From Cannabis sativa (Eukaryota; Streptophyta; Magnoliopsida; Rosales; Cannabaceae), in the NCBI RefSeq assembly GCF_029168945.1, contig NC_083603.1, forward strand, positions 17,360,001 to 17,424,000: DNA of 64,000 bases, written 5' to 3'. Both the position numbers and the translations under genes were made by a program. The notes under the pieces are model-generated. The model worked only from the letters and a program-made list of their open reading frames with translations, had not been told where the DNA came from and searched no databases. This document shows, in pieces, positions 23,101 through 34,858 of this stretch. Numbering within the stretch: position 1 is the stretch's first letter; the number at the start of each line of letters is the position of its first letter.

Positions 23101-25032
23101 GCCAGTAGTCACATATGCATATATCAACATTTTTCATGATATTAAATTTTGGTTACAACATTATTATGATGATATAATTTATTTAATATGTATTCTTATT
23201 TTACACTATATTCTCTTTGATAAATAATTATATTTATAAAATGTTCGTAGCGAGCTATCGACAGGTCCTTGTCGAAAGAACAAACATTTATAAATTATAA
23301 GACTAATTCATGTCATTTTCAATGTTAATGTATGAATTAGCTAGGGTTTATAGTTCATTTGGTGTGGGGACCCTTTAATGTACTCATAATTGCAATTTAG
23401 CCGAAATTTCTACCGACTACTACAACTTTATAAATAAACTATTAATTAAGAGAATTAAATTAATTTTCAGCAACTTTCTAAACCTCCAAAAAATTAAAAT
23501 ATATTATCACCAACTCCTTTCAAAAACTTGAAAAATTGTCACTTTCCATAGACTATGGAAATATCGTGGATTAGAGAGAGCCTAGTTATGCAATATAATA
23601 TATAACTTTATTCCACTTTTATATTATTTTCTTTGGTTTTATGACTATACTTTATTATTTCCCATTTAGATAACTTATTATATGTTGTTCATTTTCGCTC
23701 TTTTGCATATTATTATGAGTACATTAATTAATTTATAATTAACTGTTAGTAAGTGGTACCTTCGTCATGATATACATTATTAATCGATTAAAATAAATAC
23801 ATAGCTATATCCTTTAAATATCCTAATTAGTGGTTGAGAGAACTATTTTTTTTCCATAGCTATCATTAGCAGTTGGTAACTATTGATATGCCATTTTAGT
23901 ACTGCAATATATTTTTATTAATTTTTTCTAATTAAGAACAATTAACTCAATTTGATACACAGTTTTAATTTGGTCCAAAAGATATATTTCCTAGTATTAC
24001 TTTTATTTTTCTGGTTTAATATTTTTTTTTTGGAGTTATAAGTATACGTAATTAGAAAATTTTAATATACGAATATTAACTATACATTAGATGATCATGA
24101 GACCAAGAGACGAATCTTTTTATTGATATGTATATCACATGAAATGTTTTTAAAGAAAAAATCACTTTCTTTGACTGAACGCTATTAACAATAATGGTGA
24201 TCAAAACAAATTATAGACCATATATATATATATATGCATATGTATTATGTATATTCAATGGTCCAAAACGAGAAAGTAAATGACTCATGATTAAGCTAAT
24301 ACTGTAGTAATTATCAAAGATATACTGGACAGCAACCACAACCAACCGCCTTTCAATCTTTCTACAGTACAAAAGGGTAACTTTCTAGACAAAATAATAA
24401 TAATATCATACTTTACTTTTTATTTTTAGGGTTAATTTGTTAGTTGACGAAAAAAAAAAATTAATTAAATAAATTAATATAAAGTATAGGCAAATGATTA
24501 GCTTATGATCAAGTCAATTTTGTAAGCCAACTATAGATATGTGATATACGTATAATGAATTTGAAATAGCGAATTGCAGAAAAAAAAATATCTATATACT
24601 ATTTTTTTTTTAATTTAAAATTTAGGTTGCTAATTATTTTTGTAAAAGTAAAAAAAAAAATATTTTAAAATATAAAAATAAAAAAAAACCTAAAAAAAAT
24701 ATAATTGAACTAGCGAGATTATCTTACTTGTTCTGATATATGTAATAATGTTTTTTATTTTTTATTTTTTTTGAAAATTTTAATGTTATTTATAAGTAGT
24801 AAACATTAATGTTTATGGGTGAAAAAACGTGACATAACCACAAATAGAAAGCTATATTGAAGTTGTAGAATTAACTATATATAATTAATGAACACTGTAG
24901 TTGGATAATATTATATAAGCTCCACGACCGTCCCATGTATGCTTATCTTGTTAACAAGAATAATTAAGATAATCATCGTGTAGCTTCCACTTCTTTCTTA
25001 ATTTCTTTAAAAAAATAGAAATAATAATTTGT
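20166..25032. other. AT-rich intergenic DNA, no gene recognised
   Basis: Open frames here are short, overlap on both strands and have no recognisable domain. Poly-A/T tracts, simple repeats and scattered MITE-like sequence make up most of it. The exception is a less AT-rich stretch at about 21830-22345 with many GGCCCA motifs, listed separately. A tRNA-like B-box word (GGCTCGAATGCC, near 23090) could mark an old SINE, but no A box or element ends were found. Confidence 0.6.
21835..22340. promoter_or_regulatory. Cluster of GGCCCA (site II-like) motifs with a G-box core
   Basis: TGGGCC/GGCCCA occurs seven times: near 21836, 21853, 22106, 22185, 22204, 22271 and 22315. CACGTG follows near 22337. 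Site II elements of this type (bound by TCP factors in plants) are common in promoters of ribosomal-protein and mitochondrial genes. No matching gene is seen on either side, so this may be a displaced or decayed promoter or chance. Confidence 0.35.
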
Positions 25033-26240
25033 AAAGTCTTTTTTTGGCAAATTAGTTGACAAAATATTTTTTCTTTTATGGTAAGATTCTTTTTGCATTC
25101 ATAACCGATTTCTTACCTTGTTTATTCGGTTAGTAGTTGCTCTTTTCCTTGTTAAGAAAGTTGCACTTTTCAACTGAACTTTCCTTTGTTTGGAAACTTC
25201 TTGAAAGAGAAGCAATTCTCTTTTGGAAAGTTGTGTTTTTTTAAGGAAACCTTGTTTATTGTCGTTTCCTTATTGATTTCGATTGTATCTTGATACAATC
25301 AGAATATCTAATCTGTTTTTGGCAGGAATCAAGCATTAATAGATGATCGGATCCGATCATAGCAAGTTTCCCGTTTCTGGTCTGATCTGCTGCGTCAGCA
25401 TCCGAATCTGATGCTGCAGATCGTGTTTTATTAGGAGAGTTTTTGTACAGCTGTAGATTCGATCTTGTGACTGTCTCTAAGGTTTCTATGTTCTATAAAT
25501 AGAGCCTAGAGAGCAGCCATTCGAATCAACTCTTCTATTATTTATTTTTTACATTTATCTTATTTGTGAAGAGACTCTCTTTGTTTTGTGAGAGCCTAGT
25601 TGTTCATCTAGGTTCTAGTTGTTTATTTCTGTTCTTACTCTGTCCTAGAGGTTGTGAAGAACTACTTGATTGAACAAGAGATTGGTCTTCGGGAGAAGAC
25701 TTGATAAAGCCTTACTTCGGGAGGAAGTAAGCACTTGGTCTTCGGGAGAAGACTTGTTAAAGCCTTACTTTGGGAGGAAGTAAGCACTTGGTCTTCGGGA
25801 GAAGACTTGTTGAAGCCTTACTTCGGGAGGAAGTAAGCACTCACACTTCAAAGACAAAGGGAGTTCGGGCTTGAAGGTGTTTCAAGAAGTCAGATTCATA
25901 AAGTGGATTACAAAGAATTGCGGCAATACTTTAAAGGGAGTTTAAACTTGTTTAAGTCAATTGTCTTTGTAATTTTGATACTTTATTAATTGATTTCATT
26001 CTCTGGGCGTGGCCCCGTGGACTAGTAGTGTTCGGGAGAACACTGATACCACGTATAAAACTCTTGTGTCAAGTTATTTATTTTTCTGCAAATATTTTAT
26101 ATTCTGCCTGTTCTGTTTTGTCACTGCAAAACGAGTTTCTGCAGTAGCAGAATTACTTTATGCTTCTGCAGACGCATACAGATTTTATATTTTCGTTTAT
26201 ATAATTGACATTTGCAAAAACACGATTTTTCATAATTAAT
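25033..26240 (+). mobile_element. LTR of another copia-type element (boundaries uncertain)
   Basis: A TATA box (25494-25501) is followed by a transcribed-looking region with GAGAGCCTAG, three 53-bp repeats, and the block GGCGTGGCCCCGTGGACTAGTAG, then ACACTGATACCACG and CTTGTGTCAAG. This arrangement is typical of R-U5 of plant copia LTRs. No primer site or coding region follows; the sequence runs into the leader of an unrelated copia element at about 26355. I could not fix TG/CA ends or a TSD, so it is a solo or broken LTR. Confidence 0.55.
25682..25840 (+). repeat. Three 53-bp tandem repeats carrying paired GGGA-loop hairpins
   Basis: Units start at 25682, 25735 and 25788. Each holds two hairpins: GTCTTC-GGGA-GAAGAC (for example 25685-25700) and CTTACTTC-GGGAG-GAAGTAAG (25711-25731). 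A seventh hairpin of the same kind with a different stem, AGTGTTC-GGGA-GAACACT, is at 26027-26044. They lie downstream of the TATA box and would be in the element's RNA. Confidence 0.85.
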
Positions 26241-26785
26241 AATTTACTATAAAATAATATAAAAAAGAGAAAAAAAATAAGAGAAGAAAGAAAACAAAGT
26301 AAAGAATAAAATTTATTTTAAATAGGTGATATCATATTTATACAAACATATAACTTATTAATTTGGACTTAAAACGATTTGTGTGTGATTTGGATGGTTT
26401 CATGTTGATCTGTGTGTTATTTGATGATTGATTGATGTTTATGAAATTTTTACAAAAAATAATTGAATTTTCGTTCTGGAATTTTTTTGTTGGATAGTTT
26501 GGAAAAAATTAAGTAATTCCCTTTTTTACAGAACTTAATTTCGATTTTATTTGAATTAGTTATGATTTTTTAAAGTTTTGAAAAAAGATAGGGGTGGAGA
26601 CACCCCATACGCGCGCGGATCCGAGTGTTTACTCGGTCACGCGCGCTTCAGATATGCATCTGTCCGAATTTTCTCGGTCAGGTGCCTCAGTTTTGTCTAA
26701 ATGTCAGGCACCGCGCGCGGACAAGGCTGCGTGCAGCCTCCCTGGCCGAGTTTTCTTGGTCGTGTCCTCCGCTCAGCACGCGCGG

Positions 26786-26806
26786 ATGGTATGCAAAGCA
26801 TACCAT
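26786..26806 (+). other. Leader hairpin, 9-bp stem with AAA loop
   Basis: ATGGTATGC pairs perfectly with GCATACCAT around AAA. It sits at the same leader position as the hairpin at 16537-16564 of the reversed element, with different base pairs. Confidence 0.65.
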
Positions 26807-29027
26807 TCGTACAACTTGCAATTTTTTTCATTTTTCTTCAATTTTTCATGTTTTTTCATGGAATTAATTTCGAATTTTTTGTGTAGTTTTGTATTTTAAT
26901 TTTTACTTTTTAAATTTTAAATCTAATTGTCAGAATTAAATTATTATTATTTTTTAAATTAATTTAAGATATTAGTGAAATTTGAATTTGAAAATAGGTA
27001 AAAATCTATCTTTTTTGCTTAATAAATTACCTTATTTTTAAAATTTAATTATTTTATCTTATTTTTTAAATTTAAGGTCTGATATTTTTTTCTTAAAATT
27101 AATTAATTGACCTTATTTATATTTAAAATAAGATTATTTTAATCATGATATTTTGAATAGAAATTGGATATAATGCTAACTTTTAAATTTTGTTATTTTT
27201 TTTTATTTTAATTAAATTGTAAAATCAGAAAAATGATATTAAATTATCATTTTATTTCATTGAATATTTAATTTTTTTTTTTAAAAAAATGATATTAAAT
27301 AACATGAAGTTTAAAAGGTAGTTAGCATTTTTTTTTTTTTTGAAAAAGATATTTAGGTTAGTTGAAACCTAATTTTTTTCAAAATTAAAGGTTTAATTTT
27401 AAATTTATTTATTTATTTATTCGAAAAAAAAAGAAAAAAATATTTTTATTATTTATTTTATTTTCAAAAATTATTAAATAAATAAATTAATTTAAAATTA
27501 AATAAATCCTACATCCAACTATCTAACTTGTTGCAGGTGTATGTGTTTTATCTTGTTTGTAAGTTTTATAAAACCTATTATTGCTTAATCTAAATTGTCA
27601 TGGTTAACTTGTTGGAAGATCCAATGATCTGATTTTAACCCATGGTTCAATTGTCAATATGCCAAACCAATAATTTGTAACAGGTAAATTTTACATTCTT
27701 CTTTCATTTGTGTATGACCTAGTAACATGATAGGATCCATCCAAATCTGTGTGTCTGTGTGAGCCTATATGTTTACTTTGTGTTTAGATGCATATAGGTT
27801 GCCATTTTTTTAATTAAAATGGACTAAGTTGCTCAATAAAATGTCACACCATGATACATTTTATTTAGGCCTATTTAGTTTTTGGACATATTCAGTTAAT
27901 AGCAGTTGTTCATTTTAAGGTTAAACTTTTCTCTTTTGGGCCTTGTGTGAGAGTTAAGGGGCCAATAGCAGTGGGTACGACATACTGAACCCAGCCCTCC
28001 CTCACATGAACAACCCCAACTGTGAAGGTCCATTTGCCTGATTTGAATGACTGTACTAGGTTAATTAAATTAACTTAACCTAATAAAAATTGATTAGCAA
28101 CATAATTAATTTCAAAATAAATAGAATTATTTTTCATTCGAATATTTTGAAATTAATTTTTTAAAAAATACACTTAGTTTAATGAAATTAATTCAAGATA
28201 AACTATATGTATTTTTCTTGTATTTAATTAAATATAGAATTATAACTAACTAGATTCCTTCTGAAGCTTTTTTTTTAATATTTCATTAAATATTCCAATT
28301 TAAGTTGTAAATTAGTTATTTCTAACTATTTTTTTTTATCAACTTAAATTTGAATATCTTTTGAATTTAAAAAAAAAATTAAGTTAAGGAATTCTAGGAA
28401 TTATTTATTGAAGATTCTTAGGATATTTTTTAAGTTTAAAATTTGTTAAAATTTTGGATCAACTTAAAATGGAATATTTTTCAAATTAGGTGGTTATAAC
28501 TTAATTTGTTATTTAATTAAATTTTGTTTAAAAATAATTTAAGTTGGAAATTTAGTTATTCTAGAACAACTTAAATTAGATATTTTTCAAATTTTATTTT
28601 ATTATATTTTAATTATTTATTTAATCTCGAATTTTATATTTATATATAATTTTTCGAAAATTAAATAATTGAAAATTTAATTAAAGTTGGAATTTTTTTT
28701 TTAAAAAAAACCAACTTTAATTTATAATTTTCATTATTAAAATATAAATAAAATAAATGATTAAATAAAAAATACATTTTAAATAATGAGCTTTAATTAA
28801 GAGACATTCGATCTTCATTGTTGGTTCTACATAGTTCTTGTTTTAGTGAGTAATCCTCTATAATGGAGGAACGTACATTAGCAATTTAACGCCGTAGAAT
28901 CTCGAAAGATAAGTATTATTTGTAAGTGTTTTATTTTTAGTATAGATCACCCTAATGATGGCGAATATTAGTAAGACTTACAAAAGTATGAAACAATGGT
29001 GGGGGCTCATAAAATATGAATGACCTT

Positions 29028-29159
29028 GACTCTCGCCTAAACGGGACAACGTCGGATTCTCTTTTCGATCGAATAAAAGGTTGCTAGAATGCTTATCATT
29101 TTAGATGAATTGACAACTCTATTCAATAGATGATGCTTTGACTCTCACCTAAACGGGAC
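29028..29159 (+). repeat. Duplicated 20-base leader motif (29028-29047 and 29140-29159)
   Basis: GACTCTCGCCTAAACGGGAC and a copy with one change (CGCC to CACC), 112 bp apart. It corresponds to 13141-13273 of the reversed element. Confidence 0.8.
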
Positions 29160-29315
29160 ACCGTATCAGTTTGTTGAAACCCTTGAAAAATAAAAATATG
29201 TTAGAATTTTGGTATTTTTATAAACATATTTGCTTGCTTGTTATTTTCTGAATTTGTGTATGAATTTATTGAACCAAGTGATTTACTTCTGTTTATTGAT
29301 ATTTGTAGTGCCAAA

Positions 29316-29981
29316 ATGAACAACCCACACCCCGATCCACTCCTAGTCAATGCCTTTGCAAATGAACTCTATAGTGTAAAAATGCACCCTGGTAGTTGCA
29401 TTAACTCGCACCTATTGATGATGAATCTGAAGTTCTAAAAAGCAAATCTACTTTGGATTGAATTATCAGAGGAACAATGGGTTCAATTCATACTTAATAG
29501 TCTTCCTCGAGAGTATAATGGATTTGTTGTATCTTATATGATCAACAATTTTAACTCTTCCGACATGGATAAGCTAGAAGCAGAATTGCGAGCTCATGAA
29601 CGGAATTTGATTGCAATGCCACCTCCCAGTTTTGCAAACTTTAATAAGAGGAAAAGGATTAAGCATGAAGCTTCTAACAATGCTGCTTCTTCAAGTACAA
29701 TTGATAGTCATATTCTTCTATGTTCAAATTGTAATGAGAAGGGACATCAAGAAGAACGATGTCCTAGACTTCTAAACAATTCGAACGAAGGCAATGCTTT
29801 TGTCTTTGAATCATGTGTTTTAAAGAATGACAAATCCTTATGGATTGTTGATTCTGGGTCTACTAACCATGTTTGTTCTTCATTGCAGCTGCTTGAAAAC
29901 TTGGGATTATCTTCACACAAATTAGTTAAAGCTTAAAGTTGGAAATGGCAAGTTAGTATCGGTCTAAGCCAAAGGAAAAGC
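29316..29981 (+). pseudogene. Copia gag and protease start, broken
   Basis: Translation from the ATG at 29316 gives a short gag N-terminus, a stop at 29436-29438, then in the same frame a gag core with WVQFILNSLPREYNGFV and DKLEAELRAHE. A zinc knuckle follows: CSNCNEKGHQEERC, the full CX2CX4HX4C form that binds RNA. The protease signature WIVDSGSTNHVC follows with its catalytic DSG intact. A frameshift at about 29934 moves the frame before VGNGKLV. The protease is then cut by a solo LTR at 29982. Gag is shorter than usual for copia, so part of the capsid domain seems deleted. It would form virus-like particles in an intact element. Confidence 0.8.
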
Positions 29982-31849
29982 TGTTGAAAATATTTTACCA
30001 GGATCTAGATTTACTACCATGTATGTTTTATTAACAACCTAATATGAATTCTAAAACAATGAAATAAACACATATAAAGTTTAGGAAACCTTACATTGGG
30101 TACAGCGGAATATAATGACTCATTCCATTTAGATCTCTAGCCCTTGATTCTTTTCTGTAGCAGAGCATAATCAAGATTTGAATCTGGATCTCTTTCTCTC
30201 CTTCCTTTGATGTTGATTCTCTTTCTTGTTGTTTGGATTCTTCACAGTCTTACACACTATGATTGAGATACCACTTGATGTGTGTGGGCACTACTCTATC
30301 ACTCGAGGCTATTTCGAAATTGAAGAGAGGAAAAGAGAGAGAGAGAGAGGGGCGACTATGGCTTTCTCTAAAAGAAACAATGTGCAAGTCATAGTTTCCT
30401 GAAGCCAACACTTTCTATTTATAGAATGCCATCTAGGTGTATGTTAGAATTGTATGGCATTAAAATAATGGAAAAATAAATGGTAAATCCTTTGCATAGT
30501 GGCTGGCCATATAAGGGAAATGGGCCTCACTTTGTAACTTTCCCATTTTGTCATTTTTCAATCCCATTTTCTCAAAAATACCAATTTTCCAATATAACCA
30601 TTTAAATGCCAATTCTAATTATTTAATAACTAAAAATTAATTATTAAATAATATTCTCATTTAATATATTTATTAATTTAGACATATAAAGTCTCTTAAT
30701 TAATAAATAAACCTAGAATCTCTTTTCTTTACAATTTTGCCCTTGCTTAGTGAAACTTAATAAAGTAGATATAGTCTAACTTTAGAATTATAATTGATTA
30801 ATTAAAATCAATTAACTGAGTCTTACAAGCAGTATGGTCTCAACTAGGATGGGGACCATGGGCCTATATTAACCGAGCTTCCAACAAGTTGAACTGAATT
30901 TATCAAGTAAATTCCCTAACTTATTAATTCCTTATTGAATCCACACTTAAAACTTGGAATGCACTCTCAGTCATATAGAACGCTCTATATGTTCCACGAT
31001 ATAGATACGCTATTAGTTATCCATTGTTATAATCCTAATTTGATCAATGACCCTCTAATAGATGATCTACATTCAATAGGCACTAAATTACCGTTACACA
31101 TTCAATGTATTTTATCCTTAAAACACTTAGCTCCGTATAAATGATATTTTAGCGAAATGAAATGAGATCTCCACCATTTATCTCTATTTAGCCAAGCTCG
31201 AAGGATATCGCCGTTTAACTTCTAAATTCCTATAGAAATTATAGACTCCATATTTATGTTAGTGCCCCCACTCAATTATACTATCATGTTCCCAAAATAT
31301 ACGTATCACCCTGACCCAAAAGTAGGCTTAACTAACAAATCAAAGACCATGTATAATACTCTTGAGATCGAACCTAACCATATCAGGATTAGGATCATTT
31401 GATCTAGGATCAACATGTGATATTGAATTGAATAGATATTACGGTAAATTTTAATATATCTAATTAAAGTTCAATATCGGTCCCTTCCGATGTATACTCC
31501 ATACATCCGATACCGGTAAACTTTGCCAATGTCCTGGAAAGGACATAACACTTATCCAAGGTGTAAGAATACCTATCGCTGATTATCATGTCAGTCTAAA
31601 TCCAGTGAACTGACAAATCAGGGAATAAACTTTCGAACATATAATTAAGATTATATTCCACTGTGCTGACAACACTATAATCATTAACAAATACATATGT
31701 TCTGGACTTAAATAGAATTCATACATTATATATATAATCATGAAATAAATCATGTGAACCATGCAACATAAAATATTATTTCTGATCTTTATTAATAAGT
31801 AAATATGATTATATTAAAATGGGTTTTATTTAGGGCACAAAACCCAACA
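29982..31849 (-). mobile_element. Solo copia LTR in the protease region, reverse orientation (TSD AAAGC)
   Basis: 1868 bp, plus-strand ends TGTTG and CCCAACA. Perfect AAAGC duplications lie at 29977-29981 and 31850-31854. It belongs to the same family as its host element but in the opposite orientation, and it splits the protease reading frame, which resumes at 31855 (CLKF...). The antisense frames of the younger copies are only partly kept here (one of 69 residues at 30935-31144). Confidence 0.92.
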
Positions 31850-31854
31850 AAAGC

Positions 31855-33300
31855 CTGCCTCAAGTTTCAAAAAAAAAAAAAATAGTTTTAGAAAATATTT
31901 TATTTATTCCAAACTTTAGTAGAAACTTGATTAGTGTTTCATGTTTACAAACACAATTTTATAAATTGATTTTTTTGAGTACTGTTTGCATAATTTCTCG
32001 TAATAGATTTCAATTATGTCTTGCTCACATGGAACAAGGGCTTTATGTTTTGAGACCGGATATACAAATTGCACTAAACAATGAACTTTTCAATGTTGCT
32101 AGACCTAGAAACCTTAAAATAAAAGAGATTGTTAATGATGACCAAACTTATCTATGGCATTTACGTTTAGGTCACATAGGCTACGATAGACTCAATAGGT
32201 TAACCAAAGAAGGTCCATTGAAAAATGTTGTCTTAGGTGAATTACCTGTATGTGAGTCTTGCCTAGAAGAAAAGATGATCGAACGTTCTTTCTCTACAAA
32301 GGGAGAGCGTGCCAAACAACCCCTAGAGTTAGTACATTCAGATGTCTGTGGACCTTTGAATGTCAAAGCTCGAGGTGGTTATGAGTATTTTGTCACTTTC
32401 ATTGATGATTTCTCTAGATATAGTTTCATTTACCTAATGTAAAAGAAATCTGAAACGTTTGAAAAGTTTCAGGAGTTTCATGCTTTTGCTCAAAACTAAT
32501 TAGGTAAAACATTAAAGATCTTGCGAACTGATAGGGGTGGAGAGTATATGGATATTCAGTTCAAAGATCATTTAATTAAACTTGGAATTGAATCCCAATA
32601 TACTGCCCCTAGCACTCCACATCAAAATGGAGTAGCAGAAAGAAGAAATCACACTCTTTTAGAAATGGTTAGGTCTATGCTGAGTTATTCGACTCTGTCT
32701 ACGTCCTTCTGGGGATATGCTATACAGATGGCAAACGAAATTCTAAATGTTATCCCATCTAAAGCAGTTCCTAAGACACCCGTCGAACTATGGAATGGTC
32801 GTACACCTAGTTTACGCCATTATAGGATTTTGGGGTGCCCTGCTCATGTCTTAAGAAAGAAAGAAGACAAACTGGAATCGCGAACTGAAGTTTGCATGTT
32901 TGTCGGAAATTCTAAAGAGACTAGGGGTGGACTATTTTATAGTCACAAGGATAACAAAGTGTTTGTTTCTACAAATGCTACTTTCCTTGAAGATGACTAT
33001 ATTAAAGACTTCAAACTGAAAAGTAAAGTTGTGTTAAAGGAAACGCTTTCAGCTATAACAACTTCTGATGTTCCATCCTCTTCTACTCAAGTAGAGGATA
33101 ATCCCACTCCCTCAGTTGAAACAACTGAGAGAACTACCACTAAAGTTCCTGTTCAGAAGATCATCGCACCTCGTCGTAGTGGGAGGGTTTCTACTAAACC
33201 ATCTTGTTATGGCTTGGAAGGTGAAATCAATATGGTTGTTGGTGACGGTATTGATAATGACCCATTAACCTATAAACAGGCAATGGCAAGTCTAGAATAG
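31855..33300 (+). pseudogene. Copia integrase, broken by stops
   Basis: The pre-integrase motif LWHLRLGHIGYDRLNRL starts at 32152. The integrase core follows, with HSDVCGPL and DDFSRYSF. In-frame stops occur at 32440-32442 and about 32500; after them RTDRGGE and NGVAERRN continue in the same frame. In the stretch starting at 32521 the second Asp is residue 4 and the Glu residue 40, so the D(35)E spacing of the catalytic triad is kept. The C-terminal part has LGCPAHVL and SGRVSTKP. It ends with a stop at 33298, and the RT continues in another frame. An intact version inserts the cDNA into the genome. Confidence 0.85.
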
Positions 33301-33317
33301 AAAAATGGTCAGCCGAC

Positions 33318-34085
33318 ATGGATTCAGAAATGGATTCCATGAAAAAGAACAAAGTCTGGGAATATGTAGACGCACCCGATGACTATCGTCCAATCGGATG
33401 TAAGTGGGTCTACAAGAAGAAAACAAGCGCTGGAGGCGAAGTCAAAACTTTTAAAGCTAGAATGGTCTCCAAGGATTACACCCAAAGAGAAGGCGGGGAC
33501 TATGAGGAAACTTTTAGTCCGATCGCCATGCTCAAATCCATCCGAATTCTTCTCTCCATAGTTGTTGCTTTCGATTATGAAATCTGGCAAATGGATGTCA
33601 ATACATCTTTCCTTAACGGAATTCATGAAGAAACCATCTATATGGAGCAACTAGAAGGCTATGTTCTTCCAGGACAGGAAAAGAAAGTTTGCAAACTTAA
33701 TAGGTCCATTTATGGACTTAAGCAAGCATCTCGCTCCTGGAACAAAAGGTTTGATGAAATCATCAAGACCTATGGCTTTCTTCAGAATGAAGATGAACCT
33801 TGTGTTTACCAACTCAAGGAAAACCAAGTGGTAGTATTCCTGGTCCTTTATGTTGATGACATTTTGATTATTGGCAACAATATCAAGAAAATGACTGACA
33901 TCAAGGAATGGCTAGACACTCAATTCGAAATGAAAGATTTGGGTGAAGCTGCCTATGTTCTCGGTATTCAGATTATCAGAAATCGGAAGAATAGATCCCT
34001 TGCTTTCTCTCAAACAACTTACATAGATAAGGTTTCAGAGAGAGTTCTCAATGACCAACACCAAAGGGGCAACCATGCCTTCTAG
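33318..34085 (+). pseudogene. Copia reverse transcriptase domain
   Basis: A 255-residue open stretch with the usual copia RT order: CKWVYKKK near residue 28, WQMDVNTSFLNG (90-101, first catalytic Asp), YGLKQASRSWNKRF (132-145) and YVDD (178-181, the catalytic pair). It lacks its own start context and is normally part of the polyprotein. A frameshift near 34040 replaces the true end by a short unrelated tail before the stop at 34083. The catalytic residues are all present, so decay is recent relative to the RT of the reversed element. Confidence 0.87.
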
Positions 34086-34750
34086 ATTTGGTATCCGTCT
34101 ATCCAAGGAACAGTGTCCCACTGCATGATCCTTAAGAGATAGAGAACATGAGAAGAGTTCCTTATGCTTCTGCAGTTGGGAGTCTAATGTATGCTATGTT
34201 ATGCACTAGACCTGACATCTGTTATGCAGTAGGAATCGTGAGCAGGTATCAGACAAATCCAGGACAGGAACATTGGAATGCTGTTAAGCATATCTTGAAG
34301 TACTTGAAGAGTACAAGGCAATTTGTATTAGTCTACAAGGGTAATGCTTTGAATCCCGTAGGCTATACCGATTCAGATTTCCAGGCATGTCTTGATGACA
34401 GGAAATCTACATCTGGGATGGTGTTTACTCTTGGGGGTGGAGCAGTGGTTTGGAGAAGTGCTAAACAAACTGCAATTTCAAACTCTACCATGGAGGTAGA
34501 ATACATAGCTGCTGCAGAGGCTGCAAAAGAGCTTGTCTGGCTTAGAAAGCTCTGCACTGGACTCGGTGTCGTTCCTGGAATGGAAAAACCAGTGGTTTTG
34601 CTTTGTGATAACACTGGAGCCATAGCCAACAGTAAAGAGCCTCGAAGCCACAAGAGAAGCAAGCATATAGAAAGGAAATATCACATCATCAAGAGTATGT
34701 GGCAAGAGGGGATGTACTTGTGGAAAAAGTGGACACATAGGACAACCTAG
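34086..34750 (+). pseudogene. Copia RNase H domain
   Basis: After a frameshift and a stop near 34125, the ATG at 34148 opens 200 residues covering the RT connection (YASAVGSLMYAMLCTRPDIC) and RNase H. The acidic residues are at D75 (YTDSD), E118 (MEVEY) and D154 (LCDNTGA), followed by KHIERKYH. This domain removes RNA from the RNA-DNA hybrid. It ends early in a frameshift; the normal DNLADPFTK-like tail can be seen out of frame just after 34740. Confidence 0.87.
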
Positions 34751-34847
34751 CTGATCCATTCACCAAAGTCTTGGCAGGAACAACATTTGAAAAGCACCGT
34801 CAGAATTTAGGATTAATTGAAATGTACTGATTGTTTTATATTAGTGC

Positions 34848-34858
34848 AAGTGGGAGTT
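34848..34858 (+). other. Polypurine tract
   Basis: AAGTGGGAGTT directly before the 3' LTR, identical to the tract of the reversed element. Confidence 0.8.

Larger units (their letters stand above)
26355..29308 (+). other. Non-coding leader of the forward copia element
   Basis: About 2.95 kb, homologous to the leader of the reversed element. It contains a GC-rich island (26600-26810) rich in CGCGCG, a conserved block around 27940-28030, and the island at 28800-29165 with the doubled 20-base motif. It ends in TTTGTAG (AG at 29307-29308), eight bases before the gag ATG, a plausible splice acceptor. The AT-rich parts between islands have drifted. Confidence 0.65.

Noticed and set aside
23080..23115. 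tRNA- or SINE-like B box (GGCTCGAATGCC)
   Set aside because: No A box, no acceptor stem, no poly-A tail or target duplication could be found around it.
26594..26899. Three overlapping frames of 61-101 codons in the GC-rich leader island
   Set aside because: The same island in the reversed element does not keep the frames, and it lies in a non-coding retrotransposon leader.
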